Source: a virus
Reading direction: 5' to 3' (one strand)
Length of the DNA: 27,046 bases
Virus record (IMG/VR): IMGVR_UViG_3300032665_000160
Location: 1-27,046 of that record
Below are positions 5,668 through 15,025 of the stretch, in pieces (within the stretch, counting starts at the first letter, position 1; each line of letters opens with the position of its first letter). The notes under the pieces are model-generated. The model was not told where the DNA came from. It saw nothing but the letters and a program-made list of their open reading frames with translations, and searched no databases. Made by a program: the position numbers and the translations under genes.

Positions 5668-5973
5668 ATGATTCAAATATTGAAATTAGTTACCGGTGAA
5701 GAAGTTTTAGGTGAAATTACCAAAACCGATAAAATTTTTACAATTAAAAATCCGGTAGGTGTCGTTGCCGTTCGTGGTAAAGATGGTCAGCCGAACATCG
5801 GATTCTCACCGTTTCCACTACATGCCGATCCAGTCAAAGATTTAACTGTTGACTTTTTGATTGAATCTGTAGTATACTCATATACACCGGCACAAGATTT
5901 CATTGACAACTACAATCAAATCTTCGGTTCAGGCATCGTACTTCCAAAACCAAAAGAAATTATCCTAGGATGA
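5668..5973 (+). CDS. Small Sm-like (LSm) domain phage protein
   Basis: The protein has 101 residues. The N-terminus (IQILKLVTGEEVLGEI, about 2-17) followed by ITIKNP-like and strand-rich segments resembles Sm-fold small phage proteins, in which a short strongly bent sheet binds RNA. The C-terminal part (about 60-90) is likely helical. It lies directly before gp43, where T4 carries the translational repressor regA, but it is not related to RegA in sequence. Start ATG at 5668 has AAGG about 7 bases upstream; its stop overlaps the gp43 start in an ATGA junction, so the two are probably translationally coupled. Fold call is tentative. Confidence 0.6.
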   Translation: MIQILKLVTGEEVLGEITKTDKIFTIKNPVGVVAVRGKDGQPNIGFSPFPLHADPVKDLTVDFLIESVVYSYTPAQDFIDNYNQIFGSGIVLPKPKEIILG

Positions 5974-8519
5974 ACTTTTACACCAGCGTTCACGTTATCG
6001 GCAATAACGTAATGTTTCGAGGTATTAGAAATGGTAAAAGAGTCAGACAAAAGATTGAATACTCGCCATCTCTGTATCTTGAAACAAAAAAAGATTCCAA
6101 ATACAAAAGCCTACAAGGCCTAAACTTAGAGCAAAGAAAATTCGAAACTATCCGTGATGCTAGAGATTTTCTAGACGGTTTGCGAGATGTTGCTAATGCA
6201 CCTAAGATATATGGTCAGGCTCGTTTCGAATATGCTTATATTACAGACCATTATCCTGGTTTGATTGACTACGACTTCGAACATGTTAGAGTTGCCGTAA
6301 TCGATATTGAGGTCGGTTCAGAGAATGGTTTTCCTGACCCATACGAAGCCACAGAACCTATCACAGCGATTTGTATTCAATGGATCAATGGTAAGACGTA
6401 TGTGTTTGGTTGTGGTGACTATACAACTAAAGGTGATGAAATCTATGTGAAGTGTAAAGACGAATATGACCTTTGCAAAAGATTCGTAATGTTATGGGCT
6501 GAAGACCCACCAGATATTCTATCCGGTTGGTACATGAAAGACTTTGACGTACCTTATCTGGTCAATCGTTTTAGACGTATTGTGGGTGATGATTTTGCAA
6601 AACAATTATCACCATGGAACATAATCAAAGAACGTAAGACTATTATTAACGGTAAACAAGTTCTATATTATGAATTACTTGGGGTTTCTTGTCTAGATTA
6701 TATTGACTTATACAAATGGTATGCTCCTAACGGTAAGTCACAAGAAAACTATCGTTTAGAAACTATTGCACAAGTTGAATTGGGTGAGGGTAAGTTATCC
6801 TATGATGAATATGATAATCTACACACATTGTACAGACTTGACTATCAAAAGTTTATTGAATACAACATCAAAGACGTTGGTCTTGTAATGAGACTTGAAG
6901 AGAAGTTGAAATTACTTGAACTTGCCATCTCTTTGACCTATGATACAAAATCAAATTACGATGATGTGTTTGCACAGACTCGTATGTGGGATGCATTGAC
7001 TTATTCTTACCTAAAAGAGAAAGATATCATTGTACCGCCACGTATCGTCAAAGATAAGAACATGGCATTTGAAGGTGCTTATGTAAAAGAACCGCAAGTA
7101 GGTTTCCATGAATATGTTGTGTCATTCGATTTGAATTCTCTGTATCCTCACTTAATGATGCAATACAATATTAGTCCTGAGACTCTTATTGAACCTGAAG
7201 ATTACGGTGATGAGATGCGTGCCGTTATTGCACAAGGTGTTAATGTAGATACGTTGCTAACAAAGAGCATCGATATGACTGCTTTACCTAAAGATGTCGT
7301 TCTGACACCAAACGGTCAATTCTTTCGCAAAGATATACAAGGTTTCTTACCAAAGATGTTAGCCGAAATGTATGAAGATAGAAAGAAGTTTAAGAAACTA
7401 TATCTACAAGCAAAACAAGAACTTGAAAATGAAAAGGATGCATCAAAGCATTATGAAATTGAAAAGAAGATTGCAAGATATAACAACTTACAACTAGCAA
7501 AGAAAGTTGGTCTTAACTCTGCATATGGTGCTCTCGGTTCTCAATATTTTAGATTCTTCGACCTTAGATTGGCTCTTGGTGTAACTACTGCTGGTCAATT
7601 AAGTATTCGTTGGATTCAAAATAAGATTAACGATTACATGAACAATCTGTTAAAGACAGAAACTGATTATGTAATTGCATCAGACACCGATTCAATCTAT
7701 TTGAGACTTGGTGAGTTAGTTAAGAAAGTTTATGGTGTAGATGAACAAGTATCTTTACCTAAAACTAAAATAATTGACTTCATGGATAAAGTTTGTAGCG
7801 ATAAACTTGAACCATACATCGATAAGTCATACAAAGAATTGGGTGATTACATGCAAGTGTTTGCACAAAAGATGCAGATGAAACGTGAATCACTTGCCGA
7901 TAAGGGTATGTGGACTGCTAAGAAACGATACATTCTTAATGTGTATGATAACGAAGGTGTAAGATATAATGAACCTGACCTTAAGATTATGGGTCTAGAA
8001 GTTATTAAATCATCCACACCATCCGCTATCCGTGTTAAGATGAAAGAGATGATTTCATTGATAATGAAAGGTACTGAGAAAGATATTCAAAAGTTCATCA
8101 AAGAATTCAAGAAAGAATTCAAAGCGATGCCGGCAGAAGAGATTTCTTTCCCAAGAGGTGTAAACGGTATACGAAACTATTCTAATGCGGGTAGTCAATT
8201 GTATATTAAAGGTACACCGATTCATGTCAAAGGGGCTATTCTCTATAATCACTATCTAAAAGAAATGAAACTTACCAAAAAGTATGAATTGATTAAAGAA
8301 GGTGAGAAAATTAAGTTTACCTATTTGAAAGAGCCTAATCCGTTCAAAGATTCGGTAATATCGTTTCCTAGTCGTATTCCTACCGAGTTTGGGCTTGACA
8401 AGTATATAGATTATGAGTTACAATTCGAAAAGACATTCTTAGGACCTATGCAAACAATCTTAGATTGCGTTGGCTGGAGGGCTGAGAAACTTAATACGCT
8501 AGAAGGATTCTTTAAATGA
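5970..8519 (+). CDS. gp43: DNA polymerase, family B (gp43-like)
   Basis: The 849-residue enzyme has a full set of B-family motifs. Proofreading exonuclease: Exo I D112-I-E114, Exo II with D191-F-D193, Exo III YNIKD at 298-302. Polymerase: motif A DLNSLYP at 387-393, motif B KKVGLNSAYG at 511-520, motif C DTDS at 572-575, and the KKRY thumb/template contact. Catalytic Asp residues are all kept, so it should be active with proofreading. T4 gp43 has 898 residues; this is slightly shorter. It replicates phage DNA with the clamp, UvsX and the gp41-type helicase. It begins in an ATGA overlap with the Sm-like gene and ends in an ATGA overlap with the membrane protein gene, showing tight operon structure. 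High confidence. Confidence 0.97.
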   Translation: MNFYTSVHVIGNNVMFRGIRNGKRVRQKIEYSPSLYLETKKDSKYKSLQGLNLEQRKFETIRDARDFLDGLRDVANAPKIYGQARFEYAYITDHYPGLIDYDFEHVRVAVIDIEVGSENGFPDPYEATEPITAICIQWINGKTYVFGCGDYTTKGDEIYVKCKDEYDLCKRFVMLWAEDPPDILSGWYMKDFDVPYLVNRFRRIVGDDFAKQLSPWNIIKERKTIINGKQVLYYELLGVSCLDYIDLYKWYAPNGKSQENYRLETIAQVELGEGKLSYDEYDNLHTLYRLDYQKFIEYNIKDVGLVMRLEEKLKLLELAISLTYDTKSNYDDVFAQTRMWDALTYSYLKEKDIIVPPRIVKDKNMAFEGAYVKEPQVGFHEYVVSFDLNSLYPHLMMQYNISPETLIEPEDYGDEMRAVIAQGVNVDTLLTKSIDMTALPKDVVLTPNGQFFRKDIQGFLPKMLAEMYEDRKKFKKLYLQAKQELENEKDASKHYEIEKKIARYNNLQLAKKVGLNSAYGALGSQYFRFFDLRLALGVTTAGQLSIRWIQNKINDYMNNLLKTETDYVIASDTDSIYLRLGELVKKVYGVDEQVSLPKTKIIDFMDKVCSDKLEPYIDKSYKELGDYMQVFAQKMQMKRESLADKGMWTAKKRYILNVYDNEGVRYNEPDLKIMGLEVIKSSTPSAIRVKMKEMISLIMKGTEKDIQKFIKEFKKEFKAMPAEEISFPRGVNGIRNYSNAGSQLYIKGTPIHVKGAILYNHYLKEMKLTKKYELIKEGEKIKFTYLKEPNPFKDSVISFPSRIPTEFGLDKYIDYELQFEKTFLGPMQTILDCVGWRAEKLNTLEGFFK

Positions 8520-9496
8520 TTTTTATAACTTTATTCACCGCTTTAGCACTTTCTGGTGTAGCGGCATACTATTCAGTAATAGGACTTACTGCAATTTTCC
8601 CTGGTTCTTATTGGCCCATTATTGTAATGGGTTCTGTCTTTGAAATAGCAAAACTTGTTACAATATCATGGACATATAGAAATTGGGAGACTGCACCAAG
8701 AAGTCTTAAAGCACCGTTTGTCACAGCAGTCGTTATTTTGATGTTTATTACCTCAATGGGTATCTTTGGGTATCTATCAAAAGCACACTTAGAACATTCA
8801 GCAGACCTAGGTCCTATCGTTGACAAAGTGGCAATCATTGATGAGAACATAAAAATTGAAAGGGAAAAAATTGAAACTAACCGTAAAAACCTCAAACAAA
8901 TGGATGATAGCGTTGAACAAATTATGGGTAGAACAGATACAGAAAAAGGTGCCGAGAAATCCAATTTCATACGCAACAGTCAGAAAGCAGAACGTAGCCG
9001 TCTACTTAACGAAATCACCGTTTCGCAACAGAAGATTACTGTTCTTAATACTGAGAGAGCACCGATTGCGAACGAGCTTAGAAAGGCCGAGTCGGATTTT
9101 GGGCCGATAAAATATATTGCAGAGTTAATCTATGGCTCTGGTGACAGAGATGTAATTGACAAAGCAGTTCGTCTAGTCATTATGTTGATAATGATTGTGT
9201 TTGATCCATTAGCAGTATTGCTTTTAATTGCCGCTAATCGTTCTATCAAAGAACAATATGATGAGATGGCAGTTAAGAAATGGTTCAAAAAAGAAGAAAC
9301 GAAAGAAGAACAAAAGCCAACAACGGTTGTAAATCCGGTAACACCTAACGTATCAACACCTCCGTTGTGGACAGTTCAAGTGAATAAAGAGAATATTGCA
9401 AATATAGCATCACCTGGAGTCGCATCGACTACATATGATTATTCAGTTCCTTTTGCCTTTGAAAAAGCAAAAGACATAGCAAGTGGTAAATTTTAA
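8516..9496 (+). CDS. Multi-pass membrane protein with central coiled coil
   Basis: The protein has 326 residues and no known enzyme domain. Three membrane stretches lie at about 1-24, 28-51 and 68-88, and a fourth at about 218-242. Between the third and fourth is a long charged helix (about 100-200) likely to form a coiled coil. After the last membrane segment come a basic stretch and a low-complexity Pro/Thr-rich tail. It sits between gp43 and UvsX, starts in an ATGA overlap with gp43, and so is probably made at the same time as the replication proteins. A membrane-associated role in replication or infection takeover is possible but only inferred from position; similar hypotheticals occur in related marine phages. 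Confidence 0.82.
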   Translation: MIFITLFTALALSGVAAYYSVIGLTAIFPGSYWPIIVMGSVFEIAKLVTISWTYRNWETAPRSLKAPFVTAVVILMFITSMGIFGYLSKAHLEHSADLGPIVDKVAIIDENIKIEREKIETNRKNLKQMDDSVEQIMGRTDTEKGAEKSNFIRNSQKAERSRLLNEITVSQQKITVLNTERAPIANELRKAESDFGPIKYIAELIYGSGDRDVIDKAVRLVIMLIMIVFDPLAVLLLIAANRSIKEQYDEMAVKKWFKKEETKEEQKPTTVVNPVTPNVSTPPLWTVQVNKENIANIASPGVASTTYDYSVPFAFEKAKDIASGKF

Positions 9497-9508
9497 TAGG
9501 AGAACATT

Positions 9509-9718
9509 ATGGCAAAAGCATTAGAGAAAGCAACAATTGGTGAGAAATTAGCAAAAGTGAATGATAGTTTTACTGTCAACATGTATGACAATGGTTTTAT
9601 GTTTGAAATCTCTGGACGTGATAGTGCAGATGACTGGAAAAGCGCAAAGATTGTTGTGAATTCAATTCAAGACTTAGTAGAATTAATCAATGAGGCATCA
9701 TCTTTACCAAGAGACTAA
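9509..9718 (+). CDS. Small hypothetical protein in replication operon
   Basis: The protein has 69 residues; the family is not recognised. The N-terminal 20 residues are Lys/Glu/Ala-rich and helical; residues 21-69 show strands (FTVNMYDNGFMFEISG) followed by a helix (SIQDLVELINEAS), a compact small fold. A strong ribosome site AGGAG lies about 8 bases before the ATG at 9509. It sits 3 bases before the UvsX start and 12 bases after the membrane protein gene, so it is an operon member. Function unknown. Confidence 0.78.
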   Translation: MAKALEKATIGEKLAKVNDSFTVNMYDNGFMFEISGRDSADDWKSAKIVVNSIQDLVELINEASSLPRD

Positions 9719-9721
9719 TCA

Positions 9722-10792
9722 ATGAGCATACTTGAAAAATTAAAGAAGAATAGTAGCATCAAGGAGTCTGCTGTTCTTTCTAAATCTAAGTTCTTCACAG
9801 AGAAGGACATGATTCCTACTTCGATTCCTATCATCAACGTTGCACTTAGCGGTGCACTTGATGGAGGATTAACACCAGGACTCACAATGTGGGCCGGTCC
9901 TTCAAAGCACTTTAAAACTGCTTTTAGTCTCTTAATGGCTAAATCTTACTTAGACAAATATGATGATGCGGCACTTCTTTTTTATGATTCTGAGTTTGGC
10001 ACTCCTCAATCTTATTTCGATTCCTTCGGCATTAACACTAATCGTGTCCTGCATACTCCTCTTACTGACATTGAACAGTTGAAGTTTGATATTATGCAAC
10101 AGTTGTCTCAATTAGAACGCAAAGATAAACTGATTATCATTATTGATTCAATCGGTAATCTTGCATCTAAGAAAGAAGTTGATGATGCACTAGAAGGTAA
10201 GTCAGTTGCCGATATGTCTCGTGCAAAGCAAGTCAAATCATTGTTTAGAATGGTAACACCACACTTGACAATGAAAGATATACCGATGATTGTCGTAAAT
10301 CATACCTACAAAGAAATTGGTATGTTCCCTAAAGACATTGTTGGTGGGGGTACAGGTTCTTATTATTCTGCTGATAACATCTTTATTCTTGGTAGACAAC
10401 AAGAGAAAGAAGGAACAGAGATTGTAGGTTATAATTTCATTATCAATGTGGAAAAGAGTCGTTATGTTAAAGAAAAATCTAAAATACCAGTTAATGTATC
10501 TTTTGATGGTGGTATTAGCAAGTGGAGCGGCTTACTTGATATCGCTCTTGAATCTGGTCATGTAATTAAGCCTGCTAATGGATGGTATTCTAAAGTAGAC
10601 TTAGATGGTGTTGTAGAAGACAAGAAATATCGTTTAAAAGAAACCGATACGAAAGAATTCTGGACTCCTATTCTAAGAAACAAAACATTCCAAGACTTCA
10701 TCAAACAGAAATACCGCATATCTACCGGTAATATTATGCGTGGTGATATTGAAGAAACCTTTGCAGTAGAGACTTCAAACGGTGCGGAATGA
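9722..10792 (+). CDS. uvsX: UvsX-like RecA-family recombinase
   Basis: The 356-residue protein has the RecA core with a Walker A GPSKHFKT at 59-66, the form typical of T4 UvsX and not the GPESSGKT of bacterial RecA, and a Walker B strand LIIIIDS ending at D142. GGGTGSYYSADNIFILGR (about 203-220) corresponds to the DNA-binding loop region. It coats single-stranded DNA and catalyses strand exchange for recombination-dependent replication and repair; length is close to T4 UvsX (about 390). It follows the 69-residue gene by 3 bases and has little Shine-Dalgarno sequence, suggesting coupled translation. It ends in an ATGA overlap with the next gene. High confidence. Confidence 0.95.
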   Translation: MSILEKLKKNSSIKESAVLSKSKFFTEKDMIPTSIPIINVALSGALDGGLTPGLTMWAGPSKHFKTAFSLLMAKSYLDKYDDAALLFYDSEFGTPQSYFDSFGINTNRVLHTPLTDIEQLKFDIMQQLSQLERKDKLIIIIDSIGNLASKKEVDDALEGKSVADMSRAKQVKSLFRMVTPHLTMKDIPMIVVNHTYKEIGMFPKDIVGGGTGSYYSADNIFILGRQQEKEGTEIVGYNFIINVEKSRYVKEKSKIPVNVSFDGGISKWSGLLDIALESGHVIKPANGWYSKVDLDGVVEDKKYRLKETDTKEFWTPILRNKTFQDFIKQKYRISTGNIMRGDIEETFAVETSNGAE

Positions 10793-11109
10793 TAGAAGGC
10801 ATTGATTACTGTTTCATCTATCCTAAAGATGATAAGACATTAACCCATATCAAACTTTTAGATGGTGACTATAAAGATACCGTCTTTAAGTTTGGTAAGG
10901 TAAAAATAAAGGAAGAAATAGATGGACCCCATTTACATTTCTCCTTTGATGTGTTAGAATCTAAAGTGAAGAAACCTAAAAAACTACAACATGATAAAGA
11001 CTTTACAAAATATGTCGGTGACCTATTAGTAGAGTTAATGACTGATAATATAGACGAGGAAATAATTGATGAGACTAGAGCAGACGATATTAAGGAACCT
11101 GATTTATAA
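10789..11109 (+). CDS. Hypothetical protein between uvsX and gp41
   Basis: The protein has 106 residues; the family is not recognised. N-terminal 60 residues look like a small strand-rich domain (DYCFIYP, HIKLLDGDY, TVFKFGKVKI, LHFSFDV), then a basic KKPKK stretch and an acidic helical tail. It overlaps UvsX by 4 bases and the helicase gene by 41 bases, so it is part of the same operon. T4 has gene 40 at this place, but I see no sequence match. Probably helps replication or recombination; inferred only from position. Confidence 0.78.
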   Translation: MIEGIDYCFIYPKDDKTLTHIKLLDGDYKDTVFKFGKVKIKEEIDGPHLHFSFDVLESKVKKPKKLQHDKDFTKYVGDLLVELMTDNIDEEIIDETRADDIKEPDL

Positions 11110-12439
11110 TGAAGAGTACATTCGCAAAGTACTCCCTTTCATCAAAGATGAATACTTCTCCGATTCGATTGAAAAGACAATTTTCAAAGAACTATCCTCA
11201 TTTGTTTCAAAGTACAACACTACACCAACGATTGAAGCAATTGGATTAGCCATCAAAGAAAGGAGAAATCTCTCTGATGCTGAAGTGGAGAAGTCCGAAA
11301 ATTATCTTCAAGAGATTGAATTGGCTAAGGGACAAGAATCCAAGATTCAATGGCTCATTGAAAAGTCAGAAGCCTTTTGCCAAGAAAGGGCCATATACAA
11401 TGCAGTATTGGGGTCTATTTCTATTTTGGACGGTAAGGACAAAACAAATGACAAAGGTGCGATTCCCAAAATATTATCAGATGCCTTATCGGTAAGTTTT
11501 GATAATTCTATTGGGCATGATTACTTGGAGAACTCTGATGACCGATATGACTTCTACCACAGAAAAGAAGAACGAATCCCATTTGACCTCGACATGTTTA
11601 ACAAGATTACAAAAGGGGGTCTCCCAATTAAGACTCTTAATATTGCTCTTGCTGGCACCGGTGTTGGTAAGTCCCTTTTTATGTGTCATTGTGCCGCTGG
11701 AAATATGTCGATGGGTAGAAACGTTCTTTACATCACTATGGAAATGGCTGAAGAACGTATTGCAGAAAGAATAGATGCAAATCTATTGAATGTGACACTT
11801 GATGATTTGTTAGATTTACCTAAAGAGACTTATGATAAGAAAGTTGCGAATCTTAAGAACAAAGTAACAGGTAAATTAATCATCAAAGAGTATCCTACCG
11901 CATCTGCATCATCACTACATTTCAGAACCCTACTTAATGAACTTAATCTTAAAAAATCGTTTGTTCCAGATATCATCTATATTGATTATCTTAATATTTG
12001 TTGTTCTTCTCGAATTAAACCCGGTTCCAATATCAACTCCTACACCTACGTCAAATCCATTGCAGAAGAGTTGCGAGGTCTTGCCGTTGAATTCGGAGTA
12101 CCAATTGTTTCTGCTACACAAACAACACGGTCAGGATATGGTAGTTCAGATCCAGGACTCGAAGACACGAGTGAGTCTTTTGGTTTGCCAGCTACAGCCG
12201 ACATGATGTTTGCCTTGATTAGTTCTGAAGAACTTGAAGGACTCGGACAGATAATGGTCAAACAGTTGAAAAATAGATACACAGACCCATCACAATTCAA
12301 AAGATTTGTTGTAGGTATTGACAAACCTAAAATGAGACTGTATGATATAGATGATTCAGGTCAAACCGGTATCGTTGATTCAGGTATGCCATTTAAATCT
12401 GAAAGTCCTAAGAAGAAATTCGAAGGATTTAAGGTATAA
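11069..12439 (+). CDS. gp41: DnaB-like replicative helicase (gp41-like)
   Basis: The 456-residue protein starts at ATG 11069, with GAGGA 8 bases upstream; a TTG directly before it would add one residue. An N-terminal helical domain (about 1-150) is followed by a RecA-like ATPase: Walker A AGTGVGKS at 195-202, MEMAEERIAERIDA (about 224-237) like the DnaB H1a region, and Walker B IIYIDYL at 302-308 with D306. SATQTTRSG (about 345-353) corresponds to the H3 Gln region. It unwinds the fork 5' to 3' as a hexamer and works with primase and gp43. Close in length to T4 gp41 (475). It overlaps the preceding gene by 41 bases, and its stop overlaps a late-type box. Confidence 0.95.
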   Translation: MRLEQTILRNLIYNEEYIRKVLPFIKDEYFSDSIEKTIFKELSSFVSKYNTTPTIEAIGLAIKERRNLSDAEVEKSENYLQEIELAKGQESKIQWLIEKSEAFCQERAIYNAVLGSISILDGKDKTNDKGAIPKILSDALSVSFDNSIGHDYLENSDDRYDFYHRKEERIPFDLDMFNKITKGGLPIKTLNIALAGTGVGKSLFMCHCAAGNMSMGRNVLYITMEMAEERIAERIDANLLNVTLDDLLDLPKETYDKKVANLKNKVTGKLIIKEYPTASASSLHFRTLLNELNLKKSFVPDIIYIDYLNICCSSRIKPGSNINSYTYVKSIAEELRGLAVEFGVPIVSATQTTRSGYGSSDPGLEDTSESFGLPATADMMFALISSEELEGLGQIMVKQLKNRYTDPSQFKRFVVGIDKPKMRLYDIDDSGQTGIVDSGMPFKSESPKKKFEGFKV

Positions 12440-12442
12440 ATA
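12435..12442 (+). promoter_or_regulatory. T4-late-type promoter box TATAAATA
   Basis: An exact match overlapping the gp41 stop codon and 19 bases before the next start codon at 12461. It may give late transcription of the 93-residue gene and the glycan cassette. Confidence 0.5.
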
Positions 12443-12460
12443 CTATCTTTAAGGATCATA

Positions 12461-12742
12461 ATGGCTTTAACTGAATTTGATAAAATACTACAAGAATATA
12501 AGGACTCAGATGATGATTTCGGCTTTTCCACAGTCAGTCAAGAAGAATACGATGCGGTTGTTCAGAATACTAAGAATCAAACTGTTGAGGACTATCAGAA
12601 AAAACTCAAGGAAGTTGAAAAGATTATTGTCCCATTCTTAAATAAACTACATAGTACAGGAGATAAAGAATATATCTTCTGGCCTAATCGTAAACCAATT
12701 ATCGAAGAACAAATAAAGAAAATACTGCAACTAACACGTTAA
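12461..12742 (+). CDS. Conserved small hypothetical protein after gp41
   Basis: The protein has 93 residues. An acidic N-terminus (DKILQEYKDSDDDFGFSTVSQEE) leads into long helices and an aromatic motif YIFWPNRKP (about 70-78). I recognise it as a type seen in T4-like marine phages next to replication genes, with no known function. An AAGGA site lies about 6 bases before the ATG at 12461, just after a late-type box. It ends 4 bases before the first glycosyltransferase gene. Confidence 0.78.
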   Translation: MALTEFDKILQEYKDSDDDFGFSTVSQEEYDAVVQNTKNQTVEDYQKKLKEVEKIIVPFLNKLHSTGDKEYIFWPNRKPIIEEQIKKILQLTR

Positions 12743-12746
12743 TATT

Positions 12747-13472
12747 ATGAAACCTTTGGTCACCGTCATTACGCCAACTACAGGCAATCAAGTAGTTCGG
12801 AAAGCAATCGAATCAGTCAAAAATCAAACTTACGATAACATACAACACCTAGTTGTCACAGATGGACCTTATGGTGCCGCTAAGATAATTTTAGATGATT
12901 ATCCCGAAGTTGACAAAATCAAACTCCCTTATTCAACCGGTAAAGACCAATACAATGGACATAGAATCTATGGTGCTATGACCTATATTGCTAGAGGTGA
13001 CTTCCTTTGTTTCTTAGATGAAGACAACTGGTATGAGCCTAATCATATCGAAGAACTTGTAAAAGTTATTGAGAAAGGTAATAAATGGGCATACACATTA
13101 CGTAAAATTGTTAGCCAAGAAGGTGAATATATATGTAATGATGATTGCGAATCTTTAGGGAAATGGACTTCGGTTATTAATGACCAGTTCATTGATGTTA
13201 ACTGTTATATGATACCAAGAATAGCCGCTTTAGGTTTTTCACCATACTGGTATCGTAGAGCAAGACATCCTCAAGAGCAACCAGAAGTTGATAGAATTCT
13301 ATCACCGTTTATGATGCAGAATTTCAAAGAGTTTGATTGCACATACGACTATACGGTGAATTACAGAGTTGCAAGCAGAGCAGATTCTGTACAAGCAAGT
13401 TTCTTTCAAAAAGGAAATGAATTGATGTTAAAACAATATAATGGGAAATTACCATGGCAACAAAAGACTTAA
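12747..13472 (+). CDS. Family 2-like GT-A glycosyltransferase
   Basis: The 241-residue protein has the GT2 pattern: VTVITPT at 5-11 (nucleotide-sugar binding strand), SVKNQTY helix and acceptor region, then FLDEDNWYEP with the metal-binding D91-E-D93. GT2 enzymes transfer sugars from UDP- or GDP-sugars. No membrane segment, so it should act in the cytoplasm. First gene of a six-gene glycan cassette; it starts 4 bases after the previous gene and overlaps the next by 19 bases. Acceptor unknown; virion protein glycan or host surface glycan are both possible. Confidence 0.85.
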   Translation: MKPLVTVITPTTGNQVVRKAIESVKNQTYDNIQHLVVTDGPYGAAKIILDDYPEVDKIKLPYSTGKDQYNGHRIYGAMTYIARGDFLCFLDEDNWYEPNHIEELVKVIEKGNKWAYTLRKIVSQEGEYICNDDCESLGKWTSVINDQFIDVNCYMIPRIAALGFSPYWYRRARHPQEQPEVDRILSPFMMQNFKEFDCTYDYTVNYRVASRADSVQASFFQKGNELMLKQYNGKLPWQQKT

Positions 13473-14323
13473 TAATCGGTGCATTTAAAGGTTACACTTT
13501 TCGACAAGTTGAACCTTGGGTTAAATCACTAAACGAATGTGGGTTTGAAGGTGATAAAGTAATCATCTCTATCAATTCATCCGTTGAAACAAATCAAAAA
13601 CTCCAAGATTCTGGTGTAACTGTGTTACCATCACAGACTCCTGGTAATATGATGTTTCACATGGAACGTTTCTTACACATATACGACTATCTTAAAACTC
13701 ACGGTGAAAATTATCGTTATATTCTTACCACAGATGTGCGTGATGTAATTTTTCAAACTGATCCTATGGATTATATTGCTAAAAGGATGCAAAATCCTTT
13801 TAATAAATTTATTGCTGTATCAGAATGTATTCCAATACAAAACGAACCTTGGAATAGAGATAACATTATTAAGTGTTTTAATGACTATACATACAATAAT
13901 ATTAAAAATGAAGAAGTTTTAAATGTCGGTACTCTTGCCGGCAAATCGGAATATATAAGAGACTTATGCGGTATGTTATTTCATATGTCTTCTAATCGTG
14001 CAGATTGGGTTGCAGACCAAGCCGCTTATAACGTAATGATGAATTATGAGCCATATAGAAGTCAATCTTTCGTTTCGGATTTAGATGAAGAATTTGCTTG
14101 TAATTTGCATGTGACAAATAAGCCAGACCAGATTGAACAATTTAGACCATTCTTGACATGTGGAGTACCAGAAATTACTGAAGATGCATTTGTTGTAACT
14201 GCAAAAACAGGAAGACCATATTCTATCGTTCATCAGTATGATAGAGTGCCGGAATGGAAAAAAGCAATATTGAAAAGACTCGATATTGAAGATGCTGATG
14301 AGTTTTTTACTTATAAGGTGTAG
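13454..14323 (+). CDS. GT-A-like glycosyltransferase
   Basis: The protein has 289 residues. The N-terminus (LIIGAFKGYTFRQVEPWVKSL) looks like a nucleotide-sugar domain start, and TDVRDVIFQTDP at 93-104 holds the acidic residues D94/D97 that would act as the metal-binding DXD-type motif. A later NVGTLAGKSEYIRDL segment (about 157-171) and a W-x-x-DQAAYN motif resemble the acceptor and catalytic-base region of related sugar transferases. It overlaps the GT2 gene by 19 bases and starts the next gene within 3 bases. Sure of a sugar-transferase-like fold, not of the substrate. Confidence 0.72.
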   Translation: MATKDLIIGAFKGYTFRQVEPWVKSLNECGFEGDKVIISINSSVETNQKLQDSGVTVLPSQTPGNMMFHMERFLHIYDYLKTHGENYRYILTTDVRDVIFQTDPMDYIAKRMQNPFNKFIAVSECIPIQNEPWNRDNIIKCFNDYTYNNIKNEEVLNVGTLAGKSEYIRDLCGMLFHMSSNRADWVADQAAYNVMMNYEPYRSQSFVSDLDEEFACNLHVTNKPDQIEQFRPFLTCGVPEITEDAFVVTAKTGRPYSIVHQYDRVPEWKKAILKRLDIEDADEFFTYKV

Positions 14324-14325
14324 GC

Positions 14326-15024
14326 ATGGGTATGGTTAAAGGGAGTCTAATACTCTACAAAGCACTTAATGACAACCAACTTTTAGATTTTTCTAAGAAC
14401 ATTAAAGTTGCTGATATTGGTGCACAAACGGTACACTTTGATGACCGTTCTTTTTTCGAAACGCTTTTAGAATCATTTAAACTCGACAAATCAATAGCTG
14501 AAAAATTCTCGGATGGTATGACCGCAAGAACAATGCATGAAGCAATGGGTCATACATACGAGAGTTTCGATTTAGATTTGATTGACGATAAAGTGCATAG
14601 GACAGACTTAAATACTGATAGTTGTAAACCAGAATTCAAAAGTTATTTTGACCTTGTAGTAAATTTTGGTACAACAGAACACTTGAGCGGTCAAACAAAT
14701 GCTTTTAAGTTCATGCACGATTCTTGTAAGAATGGTGGTTTTATAATTTGTACTTTGCCGTGCATTGAACCGAATCACGGATTCTTTTCTTATAGTCCAG
14801 TATTCTTTGAGTCTATGGCCCACGACAATAAATATGAGAATCTTACAATATATCTACACGATGTTGAGGGTGATGATGCCGGCAATCTTTATGAATATAC
14901 AGGAACTGTACCATTGAAAAAATGTTATATTAATGTTATAATACGTAAAATAAATGATGACGAATTTGTCGAACCTAAACAAGTTTTTAATAATGGTAGT
15001 TTTCCAATAGGCAAGGTGGCATAG
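14326..15024 (+). CDS. Class I SAM-dependent methyltransferase-like protein
   Basis: The protein has 232 residues from the ATG at 14326, with AAGGTG about 5 bases upstream; another ATG two codons later is possible. VADIGAQ at 28-34 is a motif I-like SAM-binding turn. A middle segment FDLVVNFGTTEHL (about 109-121) matches the motif IV region and GGFIICTLP (about 137-145) the motif V region of class I methyltransferases. Target unknown; in this cassette a sugar or nucleotide-sugar is a reasonable guess. It sits 1 base before the YibB-like gene. Confidence 0.72.
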   Translation: MGMVKGSLILYKALNDNQLLDFSKNIKVADIGAQTVHFDDRSFFETLLESFKLDKSIAEKFSDGMTARTMHEAMGHTYESFDLDLIDDKVHRTDLNTDSCKPEFKSYFDLVVNFGTTEHLSGQTNAFKFMHDSCKNGGFIICTLPCIEPNHGFFSYSPVFFESMAHDNKYENLTIYLHDVEGDDAGNLYEYTGTVPLKKCYINVIIRKINDDEFVEPKQVFNNGSFPIGKVA

Positions 15025-15025
15025 T

